Shown: piece after piece, positions 44,326 to 54,786 of the stretch
How the letters are laid out: every line of letters starts with the position of its first letter
How positions within the stretch are numbered: the first letter of the stretch is position 1
Origin: Erysipelothrix urinaevulpis
Lineage (GTDB): Bacteria > Bacillota_I > Bacilli_A > Erysipelotrichales > Erysipelotrichaceae
Length of the DNA: 64,000 nucleotides
NCBI RefSeq assembly: GCF_009828835.1
Contig: NZ_WTTB01000004.1
Coordinates: 124,001-188,000 of the forward strand
Direction of reading: 5' to 3'
Program-made: the position numbers and the translations under genes
Notes under the pieces: model-generated
Told to the model about the DNA's origin: nothing
The model's input: the letters and a program-made list of their open reading frames with translations, nothing else
Database searches by the model: none

Positions 44326-45254
44326 TTTTTCTCCTTATGAGGTCCATACGAAAAATCAAATTCATTCATGACAAAATTCTTAAAATTCCTTAAATTATCT
44401 GACTCATTAATATCTTTTCGAGTTACAAGATAAATTGTACGCTTATACTTCGGTTTATGAATCGGTAAACAATAAACATCTCGACTTTCATAAATCATTT
44501 TCATCGGTGCAATTGCATACCCTATATTTTTTTCAATTAATGCTAACATCGATAACTCATCATCAATTTCAGTTAAAACTTTAGGTGTTTCCCCAATTTC
44601 AGAAAATAAATCTAAAATTTCATTCCGAGTTGCGTATCGATTTGCATATTGAATTAACGATTTGGATGCCATATCACTTAAATCTATCGATTTCTTCCCT
44701 TGGTAAATCGTCGTTTTAGGTAGAATTGCTACATAGTCCTGATCAAAGAGTGGGGTAATTTCTTCTGATGGACTGGTCAGTGCAATTCGATTAATAAAAA
44801 TAGCATCAAATCTCCCTTGTCTTAACCCTTGAATCATTTCATAAGTCCCCTCACCACTTTTTGTATCACTCTCAAAAATATCGATGATAACGTTGTTATT
44901 GGGATAGGTCTTATAATAGAGATCAATTAATCCTGGGATATAATCAGCAGTCAGTGAGTATAAAAAAGCAATTCTTATATGATTACTTTGATCACTTTGA
45001 AGTTGATGGATATGTTCAACGCCATCATTTATCAATAAAAAGGCCCGTTCAATGTACGTGATAAATTCTTTCCCACACTGTGTCAGTTGAACATTTCTTC
45101 CTATTTTTTCAAACAACGTTACATTTAAATCAGCTTCAAGTTTATTCATCGCAATACTCAGTGTCGGTTGAGTTATGTGTAATAACTCTGCTGCCTTTGT
45201 ATAATGTTGCGTACGTGCAAGAACTAAGAAATATTCTAAATGATTGTAATTCAT
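44322..45254 (-). CDS. LysR-family transcriptional regulator
   Basis: A 310-residue LTTR: N-terminal winged HTH (HYTKAAELLHITQPTLSIAM, residues 17-36) and a periplasmic-binding-type ligand domain (about 90-300). Unlike most LysR genes it is not divergent from its target but is the first gene of the same operon. By analogy with Listeria QuiR, its ligand may be shikimate or a related acid; this is an inference from the neighbours. Confidence 0.9.
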   Translation of the reverse strand: MNYNHLEYFLVLARTQHYTKAAELLHITQPTLSIAMNKLEADLNVTLFEKIGRNVQLTQCGKEFITYIERAFLLINDGVEHIHQLQSDQSNHIRIAFLYSLTADYIPGLIDLYYKTYPNNNVIIDIFESDTKSGEGTYEMIQGLRQGRFDAIFINRIALTSPSEEITPLFDQDYVAILPKTTIYQGKKSIDLSDMASKSLIQYANRYATRNEILDLFSEIGETPKVLTEIDDELSMLALIEKNIGYAIAPMKMIYESRDVYCLPIHKPKYKRTIYLVTRKDINESDNLRNFKNFVMNEFDFSYGPHKEKK

Positions 45255-45455
45255 CGTTTTTCCTCTTCTCTTTTAAAAGCACAACTTTAGTCTACTTTGT
45301 GAAATCATTCTCTACCAATTAATTTTATCAATACACCAAGCAATCTATACATATTCTTTATCAATTGCCTCATTTTCGTGGCATTATTGTAGGTTTAAGA
45401 GTTAACTACCTTAAAGTTTGTGAAAACAATAGCATAATGTAAGAACTTATGTATA

Positions 45456-45486
45456 TAAAAAAGACTCCATTCAAGATGAAGTCTTT
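45456..45486 (-). terminator. Intrinsic terminator of the YxeA-like gene
   Basis: AAAGACTTCAT pairs with ATGGAGTCTTT (one mismatch) on the minus strand, followed by T. The remaining gap to the LysR gene (45255-45455) shows no gene or clear site. Confidence 0.75.
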
Positions 45487-45494
45487 AAGAAACA

Positions 45495-45875
45495 CTATTC
45501 TAAATATTGAATCACGGCTTGCGGAACATCTTCCTTTGCCACTATTTTTTCTCCCAAGACAAGCGTATCACTTGTTTCAACCTTTACATAATCACCAGGT
45601 TGTAATAATTTTTGTGGGTCCTCTGTTTGAAATGTGAATTCAACAATTCGACTGTTTCCTTCTAAATCCCAGGCTGTAAAGCGATACTCTTTACCTTTAT
45701 CAACTTCTTTTCCATCCATATTAAAGAGTGGGTCAATCTCAGTTGATTGATCAGTAGGGACCTTAACATAAAATTCTCCACTTGCAAGATATCTTTTTTG
45801 ATAATAACGTCCACCCAACACTAAAATAAAGATAAATAACACCATTCCAAAGAAAAACATTATTTTTTTTGACAT
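45495..45875 (-). CDS. YxeA family (DUF1093) protein
   Basis: A 126-residue protein with one N-terminal membrane helix (IMFFFGMVLFIFILVLGG) and a small extracytoplasmic beta-barrel-like domain (FYVKVPTD, YRFTAWDLEGNSRIVEFTF). YxeA-like proteins are common in Bacillota as membrane-anchored or secreted proteins without a clear role. Monocistronic. Confidence 0.75.
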   Translation of the reverse strand: MSKKIMFFFGMVLFIFILVLGGRYYQKRYLASGEFYVKVPTDQSTEIDPLFNMDGKEVDKGKEYRFTAWDLEGNSRIVEFTFQTEDPQKLLQPGDYVKVETSDTLVLGEKIVAKEDVPQAVIQYLE

Positions 45876-45935
45876 AGAATCACTCCGTTTCGTTGTACCA
45901 ACACATTAATACAGTTGAGTGAGATTGTCAAATGA

Positions 45936-46778
45936 TTAGATTAAGTTGTTTTTCAAAAAACTTTTGTAGATACTATCCTCTTCAGCGATGCCTATCTGTT
46001 CATTGGCTATTTGTTTGAGTCCGTCTTTTGCATTACGCATCGCTACAGCGTGATCAACAACCTCAAACATTGGAACATCATTTAATCCATCACCATACGC
46101 ATAAGATTTAATGTCGGGATCATACTGGCGATAGACTTTGTTTATAGCTGTTTTCTTATCAATTCCTTTAAGACCAATCTCGCCACTTTCAGGACCAAAT
46201 TCAAACACCGTTGCATGATATATTTCAAACTCGTTTTTAAATTGTTGTTCAATGTCTTTAAATGGAAACTCTGTTGAAATAAATGATAATTTATTTATAT
46301 CATGATAAGGAATCTCTTTTCCTTCACTCTTTTTTAGGATATCTAAAAACCAGCTTGGTTCGGGATTCTCTTGGTTTAAAAATAATTCTGGGCTTGTTTG
46401 ATAGAGTTTATAGGCTGCTTCTTTTATTTTTGGAATACAGTATTCATTGATAAATAACCCTTGATTGCTTTCTAAGTAATACCCAATTTCTCGTTCATTT
46501 AAATAATTTGTAACATCATGTAATGATTGTTCTGGCATGGTTGTGTGTTGTATTACCTCACCTTTTAATTCAATGTATGCACCACCCGCACCGATAATTC
46601 CATCAAAGCCAATCTCCAGGATATCATCCGTTATTTCAGCTAAGGAACGACCGGTAGATAGAATAACGTCATTCCCTAAGTCTCTTGTTTTTTTAATTGC
46701 TTTTTTTGCACTTTCTGGAACGAAACCATCTTGTCCTGTCAGTGTTCCATCAATGTCCATAAATATAACGTTTTTCAT
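45936..46778 (-). CDS. HAD-IIB (Cof-type) phosphatase
   Basis: A 280-residue HAD hydrolase: FMDIDGTLTG (Asp nucleophile), STGRSLAEI (motif II), and GDGLNDVPMF (motif IV). It has a large C2 cap with an insertion. Likely a sugar-phosphate phosphatase. It lies 45 bp after the GH1 gene, but a terminator hairpin separates them, so expression may be partly independent. Confidence 0.88.
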   Translation of the reverse strand: MKNVIFMDIDGTLTGQDGFVPESAKKAIKKTRDLGNDVILSTGRSLAEITDDILEIGFDGIIGAGGAYIELKGEVIQHTTMPEQSLHDVTNYLNEREIGYYLESNQGLFINEYCIPKIKEAAYKLYQTSPELFLNQENPEPSWFLDILKKSEGKEIPYHDINKLSFISTEFPFKDIEQQFKNEFEIYHATVFEFGPESGEIGLKGIDKKTAINKVYRQYDPDIKSYAYGDGLNDVPMFEVVDHAVAMRNAKDGLKQIANEQIGIAEEDSIYKSFLKNNLI

Positions 46779-46792
46779 ACGTCCTCCTTTTA

Positions 46793-46820
46793 AAAAAGAA
46801 AGAGCAACTGCTCTTCCTTT
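46793..46820 (-). terminator. Intrinsic terminator after the GH1 gene
   Basis: AGGAAGAGCA pairs with TGCTCTTTCT (one mismatch) and six T follow on the minus strand. Confidence 0.75.
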
Positions 46821-46823
46821 AGT

Positions 46824-48293
<1,470 letters not shown>

Positions 48294-48385
48294 TTATTAT
48301 TCCTCCTTGTTTTATCTGTTTTGTCATAGCGATGTTAATGATCAATTCTACGTAATTAACACCACGCCAAACAACTTACAGTCCT

Positions 48386-48414
48386 ATTATATTCGATATT
48401 GGAAATATTGTCAA
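48386..48414 (-). promoter_or_regulatory. Consensus promoter of the GH1 gene with dyad in spacer
   Basis: TTGACA (48409-48414) and TATAAT (48386-48391) on the minus strand, both perfect, 17 nt apart. The spacer and its edge hold the inverted repeat ATATT-TCC-AATAT, a likely operator. A strong promoter with a buried dyad fits repression by the neighbouring RpiR protein. Confidence 0.82.
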
Positions 48415-48462
48415 TTATTGTTGGAAAGTTTACCAATTTGTGTATTTACATGGATATTAATG

Positions 48463-48468
48463 TATAAT
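48463..48468 (+). promoter_or_regulatory. -10 box of the RpiR regulator gene
   Basis: TATAAT 28 bp before the ATG, with no convincing -35 box. AAAGGAG is the ribosome site downstream. It is divergent from the GH1 promoter and about 50 bp away. Confidence 0.55.
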
Positions 48469-48496
48469 AGAGACAATCAGTAAAGGAGAATACATC

Positions 48497-49270
48497 ATGA
48501 ATCAAAGAAAAATAGATGCTTTAATTGAACAAAAGTCGAAAAATCTAACTTCAACTGAAATCGAAATCGCAAACTATGTCAAAACTAACCCGGAACTGTT
48601 AACCCAAATTCCCACAATCACCAAACTATCCGAAGTTTCCGGATTTTCTGTTGGTAGTATTGTTCGGTTTTGTAAAAAATTGGGGTTTGAAGGATACAGT
48701 GAATTCAAATTTTTTATCGCGAATAATTTAATTGAAATCGATTTAAATCATGATGACGACTATCTTGATGTACTCTTAGACATTTACATTCGGGAGATTT
48801 CACTATTAAAACAACAATTAGATCTTAAAGCAGTGTCCAACCTTTCAAAAAAAATTGTGGAGAGTGATACCGTAGTTATTATTGGTAAAAACAATAGTTA
48901 CACAGCCGCCAATCAATTAAAGTTACGACTCATTCGACAAGGTATCAAAGCAATCAGCCTTGATGATGATAAAACAATCTATAATTATGCAGATATTTTA
49001 GATCTAAATGACATTGTCTTAATTTTTTCAGTTTCTGGATTTGGCTTCAATGATTACCCTGGTATGATACAAGCCTATCAAAAAAATAACGTTCCACTCC
49101 AACTCATTACTATGGACAAAAATAGCCGCATCTATGACATTGCTAATCAGACGATTTTATTGCCAAATAGTATGATAGCAAAAAAACATATGGCATTGGA
49201 TGGGCAAATTCTTTTTCTAATATTTATTGATATTCTTCTCCATAAAATTGCTAATTACCAAATAAAATAA
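48497..49270 (+). CDS. MurR/RpiR-family transcriptional regulator
   Basis: A 257-residue regulator: HTH_6 domain (residues 1-75, SGFSVGSIVRFCKKLGFEGY) and an SIS domain (about 105-240, VVIIGKNNSYTAANQLKLRL). It is divergent from the GH1 gene, so it probably senses a phosphorylated beta-glucoside or glucose-6-P derivative and controls that gene. Confidence 0.9.
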   Translation: MNQRKIDALIEQKSKNLTSTEIEIANYVKTNPELLTQIPTITKLSEVSGFSVGSIVRFCKKLGFEGYSEFKFFIANNLIEIDLNHDDDYLDVLLDIYIREISLLKQQLDLKAVSNLSKKIVESDTVVIIGKNNSYTAANQLKLRLIRQGIKAISLDDDKTIYNYADILDLNDIVLIFSVSGFGFNDYPGMIQAYQKNNVPLQLITMDKNSRIYDIANQTILLPNSMIAKKHMALDGQILFLIFIDILLHKIANYQIK

Positions 49271-49278
49271 ACACTTTC

Positions 49279-50973
49279 TTAATTTCCGAGGTAAGGACGA
49301 AGCAATGTTTCTGCTTGTTTAACACTTAAAAGATCATTTTTCATAAGGATCTCAACAATGTATGTTTTCTTTTCATCAATATAGAGTGTTTGACGTGTAT
49401 TTTCCTCTGAAAACAAAATTAAATGTCCTGGATTATTTTTTATCAATTTGTTTTGAAGAATAAGCCATTCATTTAGCCAATGGTTATATACATCGAATTG
49501 AATTGGCATTTTATCTTGGTTAATCACCAATGTTGGCTTATTATTCTTTTTAAAAGTTGTTTTACTAAAATTATTTTTTTGATGTTTTAAAATCAATTTG
49601 TCCCACAATTTGCGATACTCTTTTTGTTGGACAAACAAATCAAAATCAAAAACAGGAATACCATACGTTTTGAATTCTTTCTGAGAATTTTCAAGGAATA
49701 TGATTGCATCGATTTCTTGCAAGTTATAATGAACAATTTCATGTTCATATACATTAATAAAGTCTATTTCTGACAAATCTAAATCAGAACGATATATAAA
49801 AGTCTCATTCATTATCTTTGCGACAGGATTAACGACAAGTATTTTTAATTTTTGATAGGTATTGGGAATGGTAAAGAATTGATTGTATAAAAACAATGCA
49901 AGTTTTGAATATAATTCTACAACATACAACTTATCTGAATCTTGACATAAACTACAATATATTAAGAATGCTATTGAATTCGAAACATTCAAATACTGAA
50001 GCAGTTTAAACTCTGTTTGACTATACTTATATTTATAGTAACCTATGTTCTTCATGGCTTCGATTCGTGTTGATAGATTGTTAACATAGCTGTTAATTGT
50101 GTCATCACTTTCTAAGTTTACTTTTATTTCTTTTGAAAGATTTTCAATCAATTTATTCTTTTTGTTGTTGTCATCTAAATTGATGTCCATACTCATCTGC
50201 ACATAGTCTTGAAAGTCAGATGTCGGTTCTTCTAGGTAGCTTTTAAGCCATTCCAGGATATCTGTCGACTTGTTCGCCCTTCGGTAAACCGCACTTACAA
50301 AAACACTCGCATCCAACACACTGTTATCATTCATGCTTATCATATTGTCCTGACAATACGATATAACGTGTCGGTAGACTTGTTCAAACTCACAATCTGT
50401 AATCAGTAAGTCATCAAAGCTGTGTACAACAAACATGTGTCCTGATTTAAAACTATAAATATCAGAAAAATCGACATAAGCACAAAGTTTGGAAAATTCA
50501 ATTCCCGTCACTTTTAAGCCATAATATGGTTTATATTCAAGGTGTAGATTGTATTCTTTTAACAAAGAACGGACACAATTAAGATCTTTCGTTAGGGTTG
50601 TATCGCTAATATTATAGTAATCTTGAAAGAAACTAGACTTTATATAATCCTGAGCAATTACAAGAGTTCTTAAAATATGATCAATGCGTTCATTTTCAAG
50701 ATTCCATGGTAATTTTCTATCCACTCTTTTTCTAAATTCTATCTCAAATTGCTTGAAAGACTGCTCTTGTTGATATTCCCATAAATAGACTTGTTTTTCA
50801 CGTACGATGGATACTTGCATGTCTTCGTAAGCAAGTTGTTGATTAATCATTTCAATATCGATGTGTAGGGTTCTCAAACTAATCTCAACATGTTCAGCTA
50901 ATTCTGATACATTCACACTATTTTTAGAAAATAGGTGATTCATGATTTCAAGTTCTCTTGAAGAAAATAGCAT
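49279..50973 (-). CDS. Mga/BglG-like helix-turn-helix regulator
   Basis: A 564-residue regulator with two N-terminal HTH domains (LFSSRELEIMNHLFSKNSVN... and YYNISDTTLTKDLNCVRSLL near residue 122) and a long PRD-like helical middle. The end resembles an EIIB-like fold but I see no clear catalytic Cys. This layout is used by Mga and PTS-controlled activators. It follows the mannose-type PTS operon and probably regulates it. Confidence 0.78.
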   Translation of the reverse strand: MLFSSRELEIMNHLFSKNSVNVSELAEHVEISLRTLHIDIEMINQQLAYEDMQVSIVREKQVYLWEYQQEQSFKQFEIEFRKRVDRKLPWNLENERIDHILRTLVIAQDYIKSSFFQDYYNISDTTLTKDLNCVRSLLKEYNLHLEYKPYYGLKVTGIEFSKLCAYVDFSDIYSFKSGHMFVVHSFDDLLITDCEFEQVYRHVISYCQDNMISMNDNSVLDASVFVSAVYRRANKSTDILEWLKSYLEEPTSDFQDYVQMSMDINLDDNNKKNKLIENLSKEIKVNLESDDTINSYVNNLSTRIEAMKNIGYYKYKYSQTEFKLLQYLNVSNSIAFLIYCSLCQDSDKLYVVELYSKLALFLYNQFFTIPNTYQKLKILVVNPVAKIMNETFIYRSDLDLSEIDFINVYEHEIVHYNLQEIDAIIFLENSQKEFKTYGIPVFDFDLFVQQKEYRKLWDKLILKHQKNNFSKTTFKKNNKPTLVINQDKMPIQFDVYNHWLNEWLILQNKLIKNNPGHLILFSEENTRQTLYIDEKKTYIVEILMKNDLLSVKQAETLLRPYLGN

Positions 50974-51012
50974 CGTCTCACTTCCTTTGTTTTATGATAA
51001 CATATCTTGACT

Positions 51013-51041
51013 AAAAGACACTTAAACCATAAGTGTCTTTT
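51013..51041. terminator. Bidirectional hairpin terminator
   Basis: AAAAGACACTTA and TAAGTGTCTTTT form a perfect 12-bp stem around 5 nt. It lies between the phosphatase gene and the Mga-like regulator gene, so the regulator probably has its own promoter or receives partial readthrough. Confidence 0.8.
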
Positions 51042-51049
51042 TTAAAATA

Positions 51050-52090
51050 TTATTCTAAATATTTTTCGCGAATTAAGTCAAGCATTCTATCGCTAATTTT
51101 TAATTCAGTTTTTATGTAGTCGAGAACAGATTCATAATGCTCAGAAATTTCATTTTGTGCCGCCACTATAAAACTTTCTCTAGTATCAAAATGCATATAT
51201 AAATAATCAGCAACATCTTGATTATTGTGTGCTAACTTTAAAAATCTTTCTTTATACTGTTTATTTTTCTTCGCTCTTGCCCGTTTCGTCAACATATAAT
51301 CATCGATAATTAAGTGAGGGTAAATGCCTAATATCTCTTGTATTAACATGATTGAATAACCTGTTCGATCTTTTCCACCACGACAATGTTGATAGGATAT
51401 TGTGGTTTCAGAAGACCCAATCGTTCTTAACATTCTTGCAAAAGCAAGTTTACTTTCAGGCTCATAAACAAACCGTTTTTGTTGACTTTCCATTTGAGTG
51501 ATTGCTTGCTTCTTTGTATACATACTTCCTTGCAAAAGAACATGATCATCCTTACCATCTAAGTCTTGTAGAATCCCTGCAAATGCTGCTGTATGAGCGT
51601 TGGGATCACAATAAACTGTTTGATCTTGATTTAAATATGGATTCGGATGCGAATTTATTTCTTCTGATGAACGTAGATCAATAATTGTATCAACGTCTAA
51701 GGATAAAAACTTAGTAAATGAAGCTTCTTTTAAATTAATGAGGTGATCACCACGATAAATGTGCCCCCACTTTGTTCGTTTCCCATCTTTGCATAAGTAC
51801 CCTCCCATATCTCTTACATTATACATACCGTCTAATGGGATAATTCTATGGGAAAAAACTAAAACTTCACCGTGACTTTCAAATAGAAAATATTGGCGTT
51901 TTGTCTCACTTAATTCACAGATGAATTGATCCTTAATATGATGACTTTCAAGCAACAACTGACCTTTCATCTTCTTCTCATGATCATAACTATAAATAGC
52001 ATAGGATGGCATTGTTCCTTTGATATCAAAGCTGATTTCGTGAGTATTATCACCGATATAAAAGCAATGAATTGCATAAAGACTACTCAT
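51050..52090 (-). CDS. Tyrosine-protein-phosphatase-like enzyme in a PTS operon
   Basis: A 346-residue protein. Residues 85-300 match the bacterial tyrosine phosphatase family (NVRDMGGYLCKDGKRTKWG, then the P-loop HCRGGKDRTG with Cys and Arg of CX5R). The first 80 residues form a separate beta-rich part that is not recognised. Relatives act on phosphotyrosine or phosphoinositides. Its start overlaps the PTS IIB gene by 8 bp, so it may dephosphorylate the imported sugar or control the PTS. No signal peptide. Confidence 0.83.
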   Translation of the reverse strand: MSSLYAIHCFYIGDNTHEISFDIKGTMPSYAIYSYDHEKKMKGQLLLESHHIKDQFICELSETKRQYFLFESHGEVLVFSHRIIPLDGMYNVRDMGGYLCKDGKRTKWGHIYRGDHLINLKEASFTKFLSLDVDTIIDLRSSEEINSHPNPYLNQDQTVYCDPNAHTAAFAGILQDLDGKDDHVLLQGSMYTKKQAITQMESQQKRFVYEPESKLAFARMLRTIGSSETTISYQHCRGGKDRTGYSIMLIQEILGIYPHLIIDDYMLTKRARAKKNKQYKERFLKLAHNNQDVADYLYMHFDTRESFIVAAQNEISEHYESVLDYIKTELKISDRMLDLIREKYLE

Positions 52091-52574
52091 TCTTATTCTT
52101 GACCTCTGCTAGTTTATCTTTGATCGGTACTGCATCATTATAGGCTGCAATTTGATAGGTAACATCAACGCCTTTAGCTAAGATAGCATCAAGTGCTTTT
52201 AATTCTTCATCCGTAAATGATAGGTCGTGATCATAAGCAATACGTCCCTCTTTTGAACGCATACCACCAAAGTTTATTGTTTCAAGGTCTAATCCTGCCT
52301 CCAATAATCTTAAGACGTCTACTGTGTTGGTTAAAATCAAAAATGTGCTTCGTTTGATCGGATGATTTTGAAGAATATTTATGAATTCATCCACCGAGAA
52401 AATATGCACTTTTAAATCTGGCGCTGCCATTTTTAGAACTTGTTGTTGAACTGGATTACTTGCAGCAACATCATCAACACAAATAACCTGGTCTGCACCG
52501 ACATGCCTTAACCATGATGATGCAACTTGCCCATGAATTAAACGATCATCTATTCTTAACAATTTTATTGACAT
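52083..52574 (-). CDS. PTS mannose/fructose/sorbose-family IIB
   Basis: A 163-residue IIB protein. The phosphorylated His lies in RIDDRLIHGQV at residues 6-16. It takes phosphate from IIA and passes it to the sugar. It starts 3 bp after the IIA gene. Confidence 0.92.
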   Translation of the reverse strand: MSIKLLRIDDRLIHGQVASSWLRHVGADQVICVDDVAASNPVQQQVLKMAAPDLKVHIFSVDEFINILQNHPIKRSTFLILTNTVDVLRLLEAGLDLETINFGGMRSKEGRIAYDHDLSFTDEELKALDAILAKGVDVTYQIAAYNDAVPIKDKLAEVKNKNE

Positions 52575-52577
52575 ACT

Positions 52578-52979
52578 TTATTCCTCCATCATTTCATTAA
52601 CATATTTAAATAAATCATGACTAATTGTCGCAATCTTATCTTTAATTATTTGATTCTCTTCATCAGAATCCATCGCAATTTCCAATAAAAGTGGCAAATT
52701 GAATCCCGTGTATATTTCTACTGGATAGCCTTCTAAGAGTAACTTTAGTGCAATGTTAAATGGCGTACCACCGTACATATCACAAAATAAGAAATAACTT
52801 TTGTCATTCTTGATATCAAGCAGTTTTTTTGTTTCTAAATAGACTTGTTCTGGACTTTTATCTTGAGTGACAGATATTGAATTAAAGTTATCAGCTAAAT
52901 CACCCATAATCAGTCTTAAGGAACCCAAAGACGCTTTTGCAAATTCACCATGACTCATGACAATAAATCTTTTTGTCAT
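52578..52979 (-). CDS. PTS mannose-family IIA
   Basis: A 133-residue IIA protein with the phosphorylated His in MSHGEFAKAS (His10) and FCDMYGGTPFNIAL. Its start overlaps the IID stop by 4 bp. Separate IIA and IIB genes are the sorbose/fructose-type arrangement. Confidence 0.92.
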   Translation of the reverse strand: MTKRFIVMSHGEFAKASLGSLRLIMGDLADNFNSISVTQDKSPEQVYLETKKLLDIKNDKSYFLFCDMYGGTPFNIALKLLLEGYPVEIYTGFNLPLLLEIAMDSDEENQIIKDKIATISHDLFKYVNEMMEE

Positions 52980-53812
52980 ACTAATATTCCTACCGCTGCT
53001 AAAGCAGTTCCTAATACTAAAATCGTAAAGATCATCGTAATCAAGTGTTTTCGTGGAATTTTATCATGTAGTTTATATAAGAATACCGTAAATAAAAGTG
53101 GCAATAGATTTGGCATTACGTTATCTAACAATTCTTGAATGACAACTTTTGTCTCACCAACAACAAGTTCTGTTCCAATTTGTATTTTAACAAACGAACC
53201 GATCAAAGCCCCTAAAACAATGACTCCAACTGCTGTTGCAATATTAATAATTTTTTCAATTGCTTTTGCTTGGTCACCACTTGTGATAAAATCCAATCCT
53301 TTTTCATACCCTAGCATGACCCCTTTATACTTAATAAAAATATTAATACCGTTGTAAATAACAAACATCAAGATTGGGCCTAAAATATTTCCCTGTAAAG
53401 CATAAGCTGCACCAATACTTCCGGCGATTGCTTGAATTGTTATTTTAAATACAGAGTCTCCAATCCCAGCAAGCGGACCCATCATTCCTGATTTAGTCGC
53501 AATAACCGCCTCTTTTTCATCTTCGTTTGTAGTTTCCTCTAAAGCAGCCGTAATTCCTAAAATCATACCCGTTGCTGTGTTTTGAGATAAGAAGTAAGTT
53601 AAATGACGTTCCATTGCCGCAACTTTTTCTTCTTGAGGTTTCCCATCATAAATTTTTTCCAATACTGGAGAGATTGCTGTAGCAAATCCGATGGCCTGCG
53701 CTGACATATTATTAACTGTTAATCCTAAACCGAAAATTTGTAAACGCCAAAATGATTTATGTAGATCTTTCTTTGTAAGTTTATTTTCAACTATGACTGT
53801 TTCTGTTTCCAT
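52976..53812 (-). CDS. PTS mannose-family IID
   Basis: A 278-residue membrane subunit: LTKKDLHKSFWRLQIFGLGL at the start, ALEETTNEDE, GMMGPLAGIGDSVF, and C-terminal helices. IIC and IID together form the channel. Its start overlaps the IIC stop (TAATG). Confidence 0.93.
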   Translation of the reverse strand: METETVIVENKLTKKDLHKSFWRLQIFGLGLTVNNMSAQAIGFATAISPVLEKIYDGKPQEEKVAAMERHLTYFLSQNTATGMILGITAALEETTNEDEKEAVIATKSGMMGPLAGIGDSVFKITIQAIAGSIGAAYALQGNILGPILMFVIYNGINIFIKYKGVMLGYEKGLDFITSGDQAKAIEKIINIATAVGVIVLGALIGSFVKIQIGTELVVGETKVVIQELLDNVMPNLLPLLFTVFLYKLHDKIPRKHLITMIFTILVLGTALAAVGILV

Positions 53813-54576
53813 TATAAATCATACCCTCCCGTATCATTATTACTTGGTGCTTGTTTAGCTTCCATTATCCATGTGTATAAGATTGCAAATATGAATGAGA
53901 TGAGCGTAATTGCCAAAATATTTAAATTGAGATAAGTTGACAATGCGAAACCAAAAAGCAAGAAGGCCCACATACCATCTTTCATCATAAGTGTCATCAA
54001 AATTGATAATCCAACCGCTGGCAATATTTTTGAAGCGATACCAAGTCCACCTAATATATTGGCTGGGATCCAACCAATGACTTGATCAACAATGCCATGT
54101 CCAAAGTAAATAAATAAAAATACCGGAACAAATCGAATTAAAAACTGTAAAGCAATTGAAACGTAGTTTATTTTTAATAAACCATTAAAATCTCCTGTTT
54201 TTGCAATCTTATCTGCCCATGGTGCGTAAAGATTTCTTAGCATCCCAACAATGAGTTCAAATTGTTGAGACAAAATTGCAACGGTTGTGGCTGTTGCTAC
54301 ACCAGCAGCAATTCCTTGACCTGTAGTAATAGCAAATGTTGTTCCGACGATTGTTCCTACAATAACATCTGGAGTTTTATAACCTGCCATATTACCAAGA
54401 CCCATCCACATTAGCTCAAGTGTCGCTGAAACAACCAGCGCCTCAGGGATATTCCCCAAAATAACCCCTACCATCGGACCAACTAAAAGTGGTCGTCTTA
54501 ACATCTGAGGCCCTTGATCATCATACGATGCAAAACCAGCCCACAAAGCAATTAAAAGTGATTCATAGAATAACAT
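53812..54576 (-). CDS. PTS mannose-family IIC
   Basis: A 254-residue membrane subunit with about seven helices: GPMVGVILGNIPEALVVSAT and LELMWMGL are family marks. First gene of the operon; AAGGAGGATGAATT precedes its ATG. Promoter and cre site lie at 54629-54656. Confidence 0.92.
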   Translation of the reverse strand: MLFYESLLIALWAGFASYDDQGPQMLRRPLLVGPMVGVILGNIPEALVVSATLELMWMGLGNMAGYKTPDVIVGTIVGTTFAITTGQGIAAGVATATTVAILSQQFELIVGMLRNLYAPWADKIAKTGDFNGLLKINYVSIALQFLIRFVPVFLFIYFGHGIVDQVIGWIPANILGGLGIASKILPAVGLSILMTLMMKDGMWAFLLFGFALSTYLNLNILAITLISFIFAILYTWIMEAKQAPSNNDTGGYDL

Positions 54577-54628
54577 AATTCATCCTCCTTGACTCTTATT
54601 CTACGCTCCTTCCTACAAGTCACAAGCA

Positions 54629-54656
54629 GTAATATTTCAACTGAAAGCGCATTCAA
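54629..54656 (-). promoter_or_regulatory. Promoter of the mannose-family PTS operon
   Basis: Minus-strand TTGAAT (54651-54656) and TATTAC (54629-54634), spacer 16 nt. Match to consensus is moderate. The cre site overlaps the -35 box and spacer, which supports this location. Confidence 0.6.
54642..54655. promoter_or_regulatory. CcpA cre site
   Basis: TGAAAGCGCATTCA matches the cre consensus in nearly all positions and is palindromic. It overlaps the PTS promoter, so CcpA should repress the operon in good sugar supply. Confidence 0.85.
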
Positions 54657-54714
54657 CTTGCACAAGGTTCGTGCTTAGAAAACGGTGTTTAAATTTGGAT
54701 ATATTTTTTTACAC

Positions 54715-54743
54715 AAAAAGAAGCCTCTGGGGGGCTTCTTTTT
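54715..54743 (-). terminator. Intrinsic terminator of the ABC importer operon
   Basis: AAAAAGAAGCC pairs with GGCTTCTTTTT around a short C/G-rich loop. The minus-strand stem ends in T5. Confidence 0.85.
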
Positions 54744-54786
54744 AGTCTTTGAGCATCAATGATTTACAAGGAGGTAAGTCAAGTGA

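Noticed and set aside
45255-45455. Possible small gene between the LysR gene and the YxeA-like gene
   Set aside because: No frame with a start, ribosome site and stop of useful length was found; the region is plain AT-rich spacer.
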